The translations under genes and the position numbers were made by a program. Below, in pieces: positions 54,732 to 64,000 of a stretch of 64,000 bases of DNA. Position 1 is the stretch's first letter. The number at the start of each line of letters is the position of its first letter. Under the pieces are notes generated by a model. The model saw only the letters and a list, made by a program, of their open reading frames with translations, did no database searches and was not told where the DNA came from. Source of the DNA: Astrothelium macrocarpum (taxonomy: Eukaryota; Ascomycota; Dothideomycetes; Trypetheliales; Trypetheliaceae); assembly GCA_021030915.1 (NCBI GenBank), contig JAGEMR010000071.1, positions 62,001 to 126,000 on the forward strand. Direction: 5' to 3'.

Positions 54732-56052
54732 AACTGGAGTAAATGGTCTGATGGCCTCGTGAAAGAATCAACCCAGGACTCACTACGACACAGGATATAT
54801 GCCGAAATGCAAGACCCGCTTTTTGTTTGCAGCTTTTGGCCTTTTTCATGATAACTTTCCTAACGAAAACAGAATAGACCTCAACCACGGCCGGGATCTC
54901 AATTGAAGCTGCAACATCTCTTGCATTGATGAGACTAAAACCCAAGCACGATTTGTCCAGTTGCAGAGACCTCTAAGGAAGTCAGAGCAGTACAATTCCG
55001 AGACTTAGTCGGATGGAAGCCGAGAAAACTCAGAAGCGATTGAGCAGGCTTGTACGCTGGTAGATCGATTTCTAACACAAAGATCCATTGTTAGAGAATC
55101 CACGACCCGGCCCCAGCTAGTCCTTCTCGTAGATTGGCTCCGTATCGTCACCTCTACCCAGCATCGCTTGGACTGATGACTTTGGTAATCTTATTCCCTC
55201 GGTTTCTCTACGGATGATATGGATGATTCGCTTTCATCTTCACCTACCAGCGCCCCCACCTTGCTCACAAAACTGGCCGGCCCCACCGCGACTGGAGGCT
55301 CACATTTTGTTGCATTCGCTAGCACGAATGGAAAAAGACGCCTCGAGCGGATGAGTGAATCCAAATCGCAATGGAGATTGGCAGTGAAGGGCTCGAATTG
55401 TTGGACCAAAATCCTGTCTCCGGACTTTTTGGCTTATTTGTTGTTTGTTAAGAGATCCCCAATTGAGTCTCATCAGTTCTGGTTCGCCACAAGATCTCTC
55501 ATAGCAAAAGTCGTGAGCCGCGGAAGACTAAGGCATTCGACCATAACTCGAGAGAACCCGTAGCAAGAGTGAAGCATAATTCTAGGGAATTTTGGGTATG
55601 CTGTCAACGACAAGAAACTATGTTGAAGGTCTTCTTGAAGTGCAGCCAAGAAGAAACACAAACTTTTGCTAATAGTAACAGTCTTCACACAGTACTACAT
55701 GATTCGAGGCTTTCAGTCCTCGGCCCTGAAATAAGTGTGGATGGAGAACTATTTACCTACTGTACAACTACCTCATTGCTATACAGAGGCACTGGGTATA
55801 ATGTCACTATAAGGTTGGAATAAGCTTTGAAGACCATAAGGATATCCATGACTCGCCTCTGAGCAGTGATTAGCGAATTCAGTACCTTAGAGTCTACGAC
55901 GTGTCTTACTGTAAAGCCACATCTCACAGTTTGCCGTACAATTTGAGTTCGGGGCTGCCTTGATTTCATACCAGCAATTATTTTCTCGGGTGTAATTCTT
56001 GTAGCTATCTAGAGCCATTGACTAAAGTACATGAAAGCAACTCATTCAGCAA
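54732..56052. other. Intergenic region downstream of the NACHT gene
   Basis: 1.3 kb. A plus-strand frame at 55219-55563 (114 aa, MDDSLSSSPTSAPTLLTKLA) is ATG-initiated but unrecognised and not convincing. No repeat structure is seen. Confidence 0.5.
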
Positions 56053-58146
56053 TCAAGGAGTTTCCGGAAAAAGTAAAGGAAGTCCGTTCTTCTCATTCAA
56101 TTTGTCCACCGCTATTGTGACATCCGCCAATGTAGTCCGCTGAAACTCAATCTTACCCTTCATTTCTTGCATGTCCTTCTGTATCTTTTCAAAAGGCTCT
56201 TTCACGGCCTTTTCGAGACCCACTTGCGTATGCACAGCATTGCTAGTCCCCTCCGCATCTAACTTCTCTAGGTTTGCCATGCGATCGCATAACTTCTTGT
56301 ACTTTTCGTTATAGGCCTGATGATTCTGATCAATGCGTTCGGAAGTGGCAGCTGTGAGAGCTTCCAAGCTATTTTGACGATCAGCCAGCTCATTTTGACG
56401 GCCACCAGCCTCTTGCTGGCTGTTGGAGAATTGTAGTGAGAGACCAGCGTGCGCTCCGTCCAGCTTCTGCAGCCATTTTTCATGGTTTTGAATGACTCCG
56501 GCATTGTTCTCCAGTGTTGAAAATCGCTGCCCAAGGAAACTGATTTGGCGATGGGTCAAGTTCATCGCTTGCTGCAAATTACGAGCCGCTGGAAACATGC
56601 GGCTGACATCATTTGCCATTAGCCTTCGCCATTCCTCGGTAGTCAAGATATTGACTCTTTCCTCTAGGCTCTGCATCGAGACCTGATTGACCCCAAGCCT
56701 GCTGGCGAGTTCATTTAGGCGTGTCTCGATGGTCGATAGACTATCGCTAAAAGCTGATAGATCTTGGGTCTTGTTCTCCAATTTCTCTATTTTACTACGG
56801 ATAGCATCGAGAGCGACAGCTTGAGAGTCCTTGGATTCGGATAGGGTAGAGAGCTCCTGGGCCTGCTGCATTTGCTCTGCAGCCACTGAGCTTGTTTTGC
56901 CGAGCGATCGATCCAAATAATCTCTTACTTCCTTGATGCTGACTTCGGCTTTTGTCACACGTGGACAAAGTTCGGTCTGACGACCTTGGATGCCTTCGTA
57001 AAGCAACTTGATATCCTTCGCTTCATTGCGCAACTGAGGGATGGCCTCTTTCAAGATCTTGTGATCGTCGTAATGGCCATTATTCACCATATCCCGTAAT
57101 TTGGTCAGATCCTCATTGCGGAGACCATGTTGAAATTTCTGGAACTGACGAGCGCCCTCCTGAAGATCTGCCACCCTAATCACAACTTCATCTAATTGTG
57201 AGCGGAGTCTTTCAGCTCCCTTTGACTGAATGTTCGTTGCAAGGCATTCGATATTAGCTGTTATCGACTTAAGAGTGTCTCCCTTCAATTGCTCGAATTC
57301 GAGTGCAAGGAGACTGGTCTGATCCTGTAGAGCTGTAATCTGCCCTTGTTGTTTAGTAGTCTGATCTTTTTGTTCAGTCGTAGATTGTGCATCCTTCTGG
57401 CTATGGAGGGAATGAAGTTGCTGAACTAATTTGTCGTCCCTTGTCTTGAGCGTGTCCAAATCCAAAACTGCGCTGTTGAGAGCTTGCTTGGTCTTTGCAC
57501 TCCAGTCACGCTTGTTGTGTCGCAAGGATGGAAATGCATCAGAGTAAAACTGATAACGGTTCCTAGCGTGAAGAGTGGACTTGTGACGCGCGTCAAGTTG
57601 TTCGCATTGTCGTGTCTTGGATGCTATCTTCTGTGCCAGCGACGTGCGTTCGTCTACCAAGTTCGAAGAAGTGACAGAACTTGTATTTACAGAAATAAGT
57701 GAGGTCAGAGGAAAATGGGAAGATAGTGAAGGTGGTCTGGATGACGACGATACTGCAGCAGATGATTGAGTTGTTACTAGACCACTTTGATTGATATCGT
57801 GGGAACCATCGACAGAGGCCGGGGGGATGATTGAAGATGACTTTGCTTGAACTCGTGGTCCCTGTTTTGGGACGGAGACTTGACTCCCATGTTTTTTAGA
57901 CGCATCTTGGTGCTGTTGAGGGTTTTGGAGTACGCCTGGAGTCTGCAAAGGCCTTATTTGAGGATTGGAAACACTTGGTGTAGCTTTGTTGTCGTAAGTT
58001 CTATCTGGGCCTCTATCAAGGAAGGGATTCTGCACGGCATTCTGTTTCGGTATTTTCTTGGGTTGGCTCAACGCGTTTGAAGCGGCAGGTGGTTGCTTCC
58101 TCTTCGGCGCTCTTGGCGCGTTTGGGGGCGCGGTCGGCTGATCCAT
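56053..58146 (-). CDS. Orphan 697-aa coiled-coil protein
   Basis: Single exon, ATG 58146 (MDQPTAPPNAPRAPKRKQPP). Residues 1-165 are disordered and Pro/Ser/Gln-rich, with basic clusters (KRKQPP, QPKKIPKQ) that could serve as nuclear localisation signals. Residues about 168-697 are almost entirely helical with heptad-like spacing and many Gln, Glu, Leu and Lys (KDQTTKQQGQITALQDQTSL, IRSKIEKLENKTQDLSAFSD, RQNELADRQNSLEALTAATS). There is no enzymatic motif, signal peptide or membrane segment. I do not recognise a family; a structural or scaffold role is only an inference from the coiled coil. It diverges from RVB2 and lies 1.3 kb from the NACHT gene. Confidence 0.8.
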   Translation of the reverse strand: MDQPTAPPNAPRAPKRKQPPAASNALSQPKKIPKQNAVQNPFLDRGPDRTYDNKATPSVSNPQIRPLQTPGVLQNPQQHQDASKKHGSQVSVPKQGPRVQAKSSSIIPPASVDGSHDINQSGLVTTQSSAAVSSSSRPPSLSSHFPLTSLISVNTSSVTSSNLVDERTSLAQKIASKTRQCEQLDARHKSTLHARNRYQFYSDAFPSLRHNKRDWSAKTKQALNSAVLDLDTLKTRDDKLVQQLHSLHSQKDAQSTTEQKDQTTKQQGQITALQDQTSLLALEFEQLKGDTLKSITANIECLATNIQSKGAERLRSQLDEVVIRVADLQEGARQFQKFQHGLRNEDLTKLRDMVNNGHYDDHKILKEAIPQLRNEAKDIKLLYEGIQGRQTELCPRVTKAEVSIKEVRDYLDRSLGKTSSVAAEQMQQAQELSTLSESKDSQAVALDAIRSKIEKLENKTQDLSAFSDSLSTIETRLNELASRLGVNQVSMQSLEERVNILTTEEWRRLMANDVSRMFPAARNLQQAMNLTHRQISFLGQRFSTLENNAGVIQNHEKWLQKLDGAHAGLSLQFSNSQQEAGGRQNELADRQNSLEALTAATSERIDQNHQAYNEKYKKLCDRMANLEKLDAEGTSNAVHTQVGLEKAVKEPFEKIQKDMQEMKGKIEFQRTTLADVTIAVDKLNEKNGLPLLFPETP

Positions 58147-59193
58147 GAAGATTTGATAGGATATGGGTCAACAGATTTACTTTACCAAAGTTCAGGGTTA
58201 GTGCAAGGTCAGACATGTGTGCACTAACATCTATTCTCGCAAGCACAGAACCAGATCCGACACATCTTGATGTGATGATGTGATGATGTGATAATGTTCA
58301 AAGGGATAATATCGATATCGAACAGGAAATGAAAACATGTGATACACACCTGCAAGCGGAGCTAGGGTTATGGTTGTGTTCGGTAGCAACGCAAACTGCA
58401 TGGTCTTTGGTTACTGTTAAAAGGATAACGTTCGGTAATTTTGAACAACAGATAGTGGAGAGTCCGTTGATCTTACACTCAAAATAACAATGTGATTGTC
58501 TAATTTATGGTACATACTCTTGCGAGATGGGCAAGAGGTTGATGCAGCTCTGGAGAGAAAGGAGAGGCATCCGGTGCAAGACATACCGCTTTTCTGGCCG
58601 CCACCGCGGCGTCAGCCAGTGGGAGCATTTGTAGAAAGTTTATTGAACGGTTGATACGAGACGGGCGTCGAGAAAAGCTATGTGAAGATGTTCCGAAGAA
58701 GGATACAGAAGGAGTGGGAAGTGTGGGAGAGGAGAGTGGTGGAGAGAGGATGGTGGGAGGCCTCAGAGGAGGATGATATGGTTGTAACCTGTCCAAATCG
58801 GGAAAGCGCGCGTCAATATTGTTTCACTTGTTGATTGAGCTGTTGCCTGGACGCCGCCAAGGATTGGGGGGGATGATAGAAAATGAGTTAAATCTCACTT
58901 GTGAGTGCCAGAGTGATGTAGAAGTGAGATGGAAGTGATGCAACGGGTAGTCACGCCAATCTCATTTGGGAAATTTGGTGACGCGAAAGCTCGTGGACAT
59001 GCAGGTACAACCGAGCTTACCTGACTCCAGAACCTGTTCATCTTTCATCCAAGCTTCCTAACCTAGTCTACATTCACTCTTTTGACCGTCTTTCCTGATC
59101 GCTTGGAGTCATATGTGTCGTCTTCCATCCTGCGCTGCGTAGACTTCTCATTCCGCGCCTCCTCACCTAGCCTCCTAACAATCTCTGCTCATC
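58147..59193. promoter_or_regulatory. Divergent promoter region between the coiled-coil gene and RVB2
   Basis: 1047 bp between two start codons on opposite strands. It contains three tandem TGATGTGA octamers at about 58268-58291. The minus-strand frame at 58500-58796 is Pro/Ser-rich with no ATG at its start and is not supported. Confidence 0.55.
58268..58291. repeat. Three tandem copies of an 8-bp unit (TGATGTGA)
   Basis: Perfect octamer repeats about 120 bp upstream of the coiled-coil gene start. Confidence 0.8.
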
Positions 59194-60765
59194 ATGGCCG
59201 CAGTAAGTTATATGATCCAATAAAGCTTTTGTGCCTGCTCAATATGAATTATCAGCCCATTACCACCGTCTCCGAATCGAAGGACCTTCGTGGTCTTAAC
59301 CTCATCGCTGCTCATTCACATATCCGAGGGCTCGGTGTTGACCCAGTCACTCTCGAACCGAAACCGTCATCTGAAGGGCTTGTGGGACAAGAGACAGCAC
59401 GCAAAGCTGCTGCTGTCATCCTGCGCATGGCACGGGAAGGCAAGATTGCCGGACGCGCTGTGCTTATAGCCGGCCCACCGAGCACAGGGAAGACTGCAAT
59501 AGCAATGGGTATGGCACAAAGTCTAGGGCCGGATGTACCATTCACTACTCTAGCAAGTAGCGAGATTTTCAGCCTGGAGATGAGCAAGACCGAAGCACTA
59601 GAGCAAGCCTTTCGAAAAAGCATAGGCGTGAGGATTACAGAAGAAAGTGAAGTAATAGAGGGAGAGGTTGTGGAGATACAAATCGATCGAAGCGTCACAG
59701 GAGTAAGCTCATATTCACATACAGTATTGTCAGCGGCTAACAATTCTCTATTTAGGGCAACAAGCAAGGCAAGCTTACTATCAAAACGACCGACATGGAA
59801 ACGATATACGACATGGGCACCAAAATGATCGACGCCATGACGAAAGAAAAAGTCATTGCAGGCGACATCATTTCTATAGACAAGGCTTCGGGTAAAATCT
59901 CTAAGCTAGGCCGCAGCTATACTCGATCCCGCGACTACGACGCCATGGGTGCTGACACCAAATTCGTTCAATGCCCCGACGGGGAACTGCAACAGCGGCG
60001 CGAAATCGAGCATGTCGTCTCTCTGCACGAAATCGATGTCATCAACTCGCGTACTCAGGGCTTTCTTGCCCTCTTCTCCGGTGATACGGGCGAGATTCGT
60101 CCCGAAGTACGAGAGCAGATCAATACCAAAATTGCCGAGTGGAAGGAAGAAGGTAAAGCCACCATCGTCCCCGGTGTGCTCTTTATCGACGAGGTTCACA
60201 TGCTCGACATCGAGTGCTTTGCCTTCATCAATCGTGCGCTCGAGGACGAACTCGCGCCCATTGTCATCATGGCTAGCAATCGGGGAAAAACCCAGATCCG
60301 TGGCACCGACTACCGTGCCCCACACGGTCTGCCTTTGGACTTCCTCGATCGTGTACTTATAGTCAGCACGCATCCATACAGTTCGGGCGAGATTGAGCAG
60401 ATCCTGAGTATACGCGCTGCGGAGGAGGAGGTGGATGTGAGTCCGGATGCGTTGGCGCTGCTGACCAAGATTGGGCAGGAGTCTGGGCTGCGGTATGCAA
60501 GTAATCTGATTATGACGAGCTTCTTGTTGGCGCAGAAGAGGAAGGATAAGGAGATTTCGATAAAGGATGTCGAGAGGAGTTTTCAGTTATTCTACGACTC
60601 TGCTCGCAGTGTCAAAGTAAGTACTCTAGCGGTCAAAGGCTCATCAAGGGTCAATGCTAATCAATACTTCAGTTTGTTACGGAGTACGAAAAGCGATTTA
60701 TCGGTGAAGAGGGTGGTGTGACACTTTCAGTCACCAATGGAACGGATGCGATGGATATTGCATAA
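59194..60765 (+). CDS. RVB2: RuvB-like AAA+ ATPase Rvb2 (reptin)
   Basis: Model: exon 1 59194-59202 (9 nt, MAA), intron 59203-59255 (53 bp), exon 2 59256-59702, intron 59703-59755 (53 bp), exon 3 59756-60616, intron 60617-60672 (56 bp), exon 4 60673-60765; 469 aa, the normal length. The start is fixed by MAA joined to PITTVSESKDLRGLNLIAAH. Walker A GPPSTGKT is at residues 76-83, the OB-fold insertion domain includes GGNKQGKLTIKTTDMETIYD, Walker B FIDEVHML is near 295-302, followed by NRGKTQIRGTDYRAPHGLP and the sensor region LDFLDRVLIVSTHPY. With Rvb1 it forms the hexamer used in INO80/SWR1 remodelling and R2TP assembly in the nucleus and cytosol. The residue after the N-R-G of the sensor loop is Lys-Thr, slightly unusual. 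Confidence 0.97.
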
Positions 60766-61230
60766 TGCGATACTGGTACAGGCGTCCTGGCTCCCGGATC
60801 AAAAGCTTTGGCATGGAAGGCAACTTATGTACTGTACTATAACCAATGATGTGTACACCGAGATACCAGATTCCCAAGCATTACGACCTCTTCAAGTCTC
60901 ATCCTCTATAAGTTTCGCAAATTCTCAACAGATTCGGAAGCCTACTTAGAGAAACTAAGCTCTCGTAATTTAGTTTACCACCTTGTACGGATGTACAAAC
61001 ATTCCTATGCATTTCACCATTTACTTAAGTGCCTGTTTCCGTATAATAACAAATAACATTAGATACTAAAAATATTAAATAAGTATCGAGGTAATGTTTC
61101 TGGGGGATGCCCCGAATCTGCTTTGTAAGATTTTTCTTCACGATTAGAGAAATTAAATATTTGAGACACCACTACTCGCCATGAGCATCAAGTTAATATT
61201 ACAAAATACAAAGATCCCCAGCAACTCAAC
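60766..61230. other. Convergent 3' region of RVB2 and the GH85 gene
   Basis: 465 bp, AT-rich, containing both 3' UTRs. No coding content seen. Confidence 0.75.
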
Positions 61231-63698
61231 TCATCCAACCAACTCCCAATCCCTCGTCAGATCCGGCAGCTCAACAACCTCGCTCTCCCACTCCTCTCCC
61301 CAAAAAGTCGCCCCCACAATCTCGACTTTGCACTCTTCACCCCGCCTCAGCCTCTCCCTCACCGGCTCCGGCAAAACGAACTCCAACGCATACGCACGCC
61401 CGATCTCCTCCCCATCCACACGCACCCTGAAATGCGAAAACGGCCCCGTCGTACCACTCCACGGCCGCTTATCCAACGACCCATCGGCCAGCCGCGGACG
61501 CTCGGCCGGACACTCGCGATGCCTCGAGATATGCTCGCGGACCTGCCAGCACAGGCGCGTGTGCTGCAGATCGCCTTCGCCACGGTCTTCGACGTGGACA
61601 TCGCGGATGCAGTAGCGACGTGTTGCGGAGTTGGCGGGCTGGATGCGGATCTCGTAGAGTTCGAGGAGGTCGGCGGAGGGGAGGAGGACCGGGTCGAAGG
61701 CGTCGAGGCGGATATTGAGGCTGATGATTTGATCCGGGTCGAGATGTGAGAGGCATGGATCTTCGCGCTGCAAACGACTTTCTTCGGTGCGTGGAGCGAT
61801 GATCTCGTCGACGAGCATCATGCCGTCGTCGGTCATTCTCCTGTCTCGTAGGGCTCGTTGGGCATAGTCGCCAAAGGTGATGAAGATGCAGCCTGCTTCG
61901 GCGATCGGTAAAGCAGGCCGATGTGGAAGCAGAATGCGGAACTTGATGTAGATGTGAAGTGGCTCTTTGCAACCAAGTGCTAATTTGAAAAGAGGGGTAT
62001 GTTGAGAGTACCCGATAGGGATGCAGGGAGACCTAGGCGCCTTTGCGGTGTCAGCTGTCGGCGCGTATGTGATCTCATCTTCACTGGTCCTTGGAGCGGG
62101 AAAGGCTTTGATAGTAATCAACAATCTGGAAGGATTGTCGAGAAGACGCGTGCAATAGTATTCATTAGATCTGGTGAAACCCTCGGGATCTGGGATAGGG
62201 CCGACAGGTAGATTAGGAAAGACTGATTGCGCGCCGAGCTGAGCACGAATGCCGCCAGCAGGCAAGCGTTTCGTAAAGGCACGCTCAAAGTTGGTGTAGA
62301 AAAATTCTTTCGATCCGGCATCGTAATGTTCGGCAAATGCTGTGATTGGCCTTCGCTGATTTTCGGGATGAAACTCTCTTGCATCTTTGCCGCAATCACA
62401 GACAAGATCCTTAGGTAAAGGCAACGCTTCCCAAATGGCGCGGTCAACAGCTCTGCCATACCTGCCAAAATGTTCATACGGCATGGCAGAGCCAAATATT
62501 CCGGCAGTCATTTGGCCACCAGCGATAACAGACACTGCAAGCCCAGTCCTTGTCCCACCGCCATTAGTTGGGGGCCATGTGATTCTGGGGTGCTCTTGGG
62601 GCTGCTTGCATTGAGCCCATACATCTACACCAAAAGCAACCTTATTTTTGCTCAATTTCATTTGTTCCACTAAATGATCTGTGTCGCAAAGCTTGTTCTG
62701 ATCCCAGCGATAATTTGTGAGCAAACTCCCTGCCGCTTGAAAGAAAGGGGCGTTCTCTGGTGTCAGACTGTTCTGGTAGTAGACTTGGTTGTTGATAGTC
62801 AGGGCGTCATACCTATCGAGTAAGCAAGCGCACGGATATACTGATTCAGTCGAAAACGAATCGACCGATTTGATTAAAAAGGAAAAGTCGTTGCTAGATG
62901 AGTGGAGGATGAATGGATGAAATAATAGTCTCCACGGCCAACGTGATAAACAGGAATGACGAAGTACAAAGGAAGCCATCAAAGTAATGAGACTACCTAC
63001 CATATCACAGAGCCCGCCTCTCCCATCTCTCGACGTAGCTGCATAAGAAATCCTTCAAGCTTCCCCAAGTCCCAAGCATGGCCTGGAAAGGTCTTCTCGA
63101 TGTTAATTAACCAACCATCAAAGCCATAAGCAGTAGCGATCCTTGTGAGCTGTTTCGCCATGATGAAGTTTTGCGGGCATTTCTCCTGGCCATCTTCTCC
63201 AGTTTCGGTCTGGAGAGTTCTTTCGACATGCAGACTACCGGGCTCAACGATAAACGTACCAAGCGACTTTACACCATTGCGATGGAGCGTATTGGTCCAT
63301 GTTGGCGGTGGTACAGTTACTAATCGATGAGAAAAGTATACAAAGGTGTCCACGAACTGCAAGTATTCGCAAGAATAGTATTCGCTGTCAACATCAAGAC
63401 CTTGACAGGATTCGTAGTCGTGATAATTGCCAGCACAATCATGTATGAGTGTGACTTTGGCCTTCCGAATCCAACTTCGAGGGGATTCCCGTTGAAGCAA
63501 GGGCGTGTTGGAGATTTGAATGGGATCAACTTCCTCTGGTTGCCAAGCCTCCAAGTCATCGAATGATTCAAAGTACTTGAATCCCTTCACAGCATCTTGC
63601 TGCTGCCTTTTCAGCCGTTCCTCTCCATTGTCGTCTTTTGGAGGAAGTAGATCGTCAAGTCGATCTCTAATGGGCTTCAAGATATCCTTCCAGCCCAT
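61231..63698 (-). CDS. GH85 endo-beta-N-acetylglucosaminidase (cytosolic ENGase)
   Basis: Model: exon 1 63698-63001, intron 62813-63000 (188 bp), exon 2 62812-61231; 759 aa. ATG 63698 (MGWKDILKPIRDRLDDLLPP). The GH85 barrel is seen through FVDTFVYFSHRLVTVPPPTW, NGVKSLGTFIVE and GFDGWLINIE. The last of these contains the Asn199-x-Glu201 pair, the substrate-assisted catalytic residues of this family. The sequence continues with YDALTINNQVYYQNSL, LTNYRWDQNKL and KNKVAFGVDVWAQ. There is no signal peptide, as in cytosolic ENGases. The enzyme cleaves the chitobiose core of N-glycans and trims free oligosaccharides released from misfolded glycoproteins. The C-terminal about 250 residues form an accessory beta-rich domain encoded by very GC-rich codons. 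It converges on RVB2. Confidence 0.93.
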
Positions 63699-64000
63699 GC
63701 TCGCTTCTCGTGGACTTCTTCACTATTCGTCGACAAAGGTTTTACTGCTCGATACACAGCATAATCCTTAGTCTCGTCCAACCGCGTCCCACCAATTCCT
63801 CACCCTGATAGAACAAGCGCATCCGTTAGCCAGTCTCTGGAAGGCTGTCCTCGGTTATCGACGATCATCGTAGGGCAGATTATTAGGTGGGGGAAAGACT
63901 GGGGAAGTGTTTCACCAGTCAACGCGGGCCGATGCTGCTCCGGCGAAAGCAAGTTTCATTCCGATCTTGTGCGACGCGAAGAAGCTATGATCTGTCCTGA
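63699..64000. other. Upstream region of the GH85 gene, cut by the window edge
   Basis: 302 bp, presumed promoter and 5' UTR of the minus-strand ENGase gene. No coding frame supported. Confidence 0.7.

Noticed and set aside
58500..58796. 98-aa Pro/Ser-rich minus-strand frame upstream of RVB2
   Set aside because: No ATG start, composition like pyrimidine-rich promoter DNA, no family resemblance.
1..64000. CRISPR arrays, rRNA, bacterial-type operons and complete transposons
   Set aside because: None seen; intron structure and gene families are eukaryotic, and no terminal repeats with transposase or reverse transcriptase coding sequence were found.

Overview
The window is nuclear DNA of a filamentous ascomycete (Pezizomycotina). 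The evidence is the genes themselves (a VeA velvet regulator, an Mga2/Spt23-type regulator with a membrane anchor, an RTA1-family protein, a fungal NACHT protein, a sedolisin and a family-2 O-methyltransferase) and the gene architecture: most introns are 48-66 bp with GT-AG ends and some with TACTAAC/TGCTAAC-type branch sites. I cannot name the species or class from sequence alone.

Layout: (1) 1-474, 3' end of a truncated gene with a retropepsin-like segment and a C-terminal polyglutamine run. (2) 475-2964, gene-free and AT-rich, holding a 58-bp tandem array and dispersed 40-bp repeats. (3) 2965-4777, veA (minus). (4) 4778-10945, a 6.2-kb stretch with no gene I can support. (5) 10946-20545, an EDC4/Ge-1-like decapping scaffold and an Mga2/Spt23-like regulator, both minus. 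(6) 22717-27665, a peroxisomal acyl-CoA synthetase ending in AKL and an O-acetylhomoserine sulfhydrylase, both minus. (7) 28947-29528, an unrecognised frame broken by one TAG. (8) 30234-35905, a small membrane protein diverging from the TRAPP-II subunit gene TRS130. (9) 36582-42455, an RTA1-like protein, an O-methyltransferase, a ubiquitin-like/WLM metalloprotease and a MARVEL-like protein, all minus. (10) 44505-46946, a secreted sedolisin. (11) 47000-56050, an accessory-looking section: a ribosomal protein L1/L10a pseudogene, broken coding frames and an intronless 1213-aa NACHT protein. (12) 56053-64000, an orphan 697-aa coiled-coil protein diverging from RVB2, then a GH85 endo-beta-N-acetylglucosaminidase converging on RVB2.

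Functionally this is a mix of conserved housekeeping genes (mRNA decapping, TRAPP, RuvB-like ATPase, sulfur amino-acid synthesis, fatty-acid activation, free-oligosaccharide turnover), a developmental and secondary-metabolism regulator (VeA), and a smaller accessory component. There is no secondary-metabolite cluster: the O-methyltransferase has no polyketide or peptide synthase beside it here. Exon boundaries were derived by hand from splice signals, reading-frame phase and expected family sequence; every spliced model given totals a whole number of codons. No tRNA, rRNA, CRISPR or complete transposon was found.
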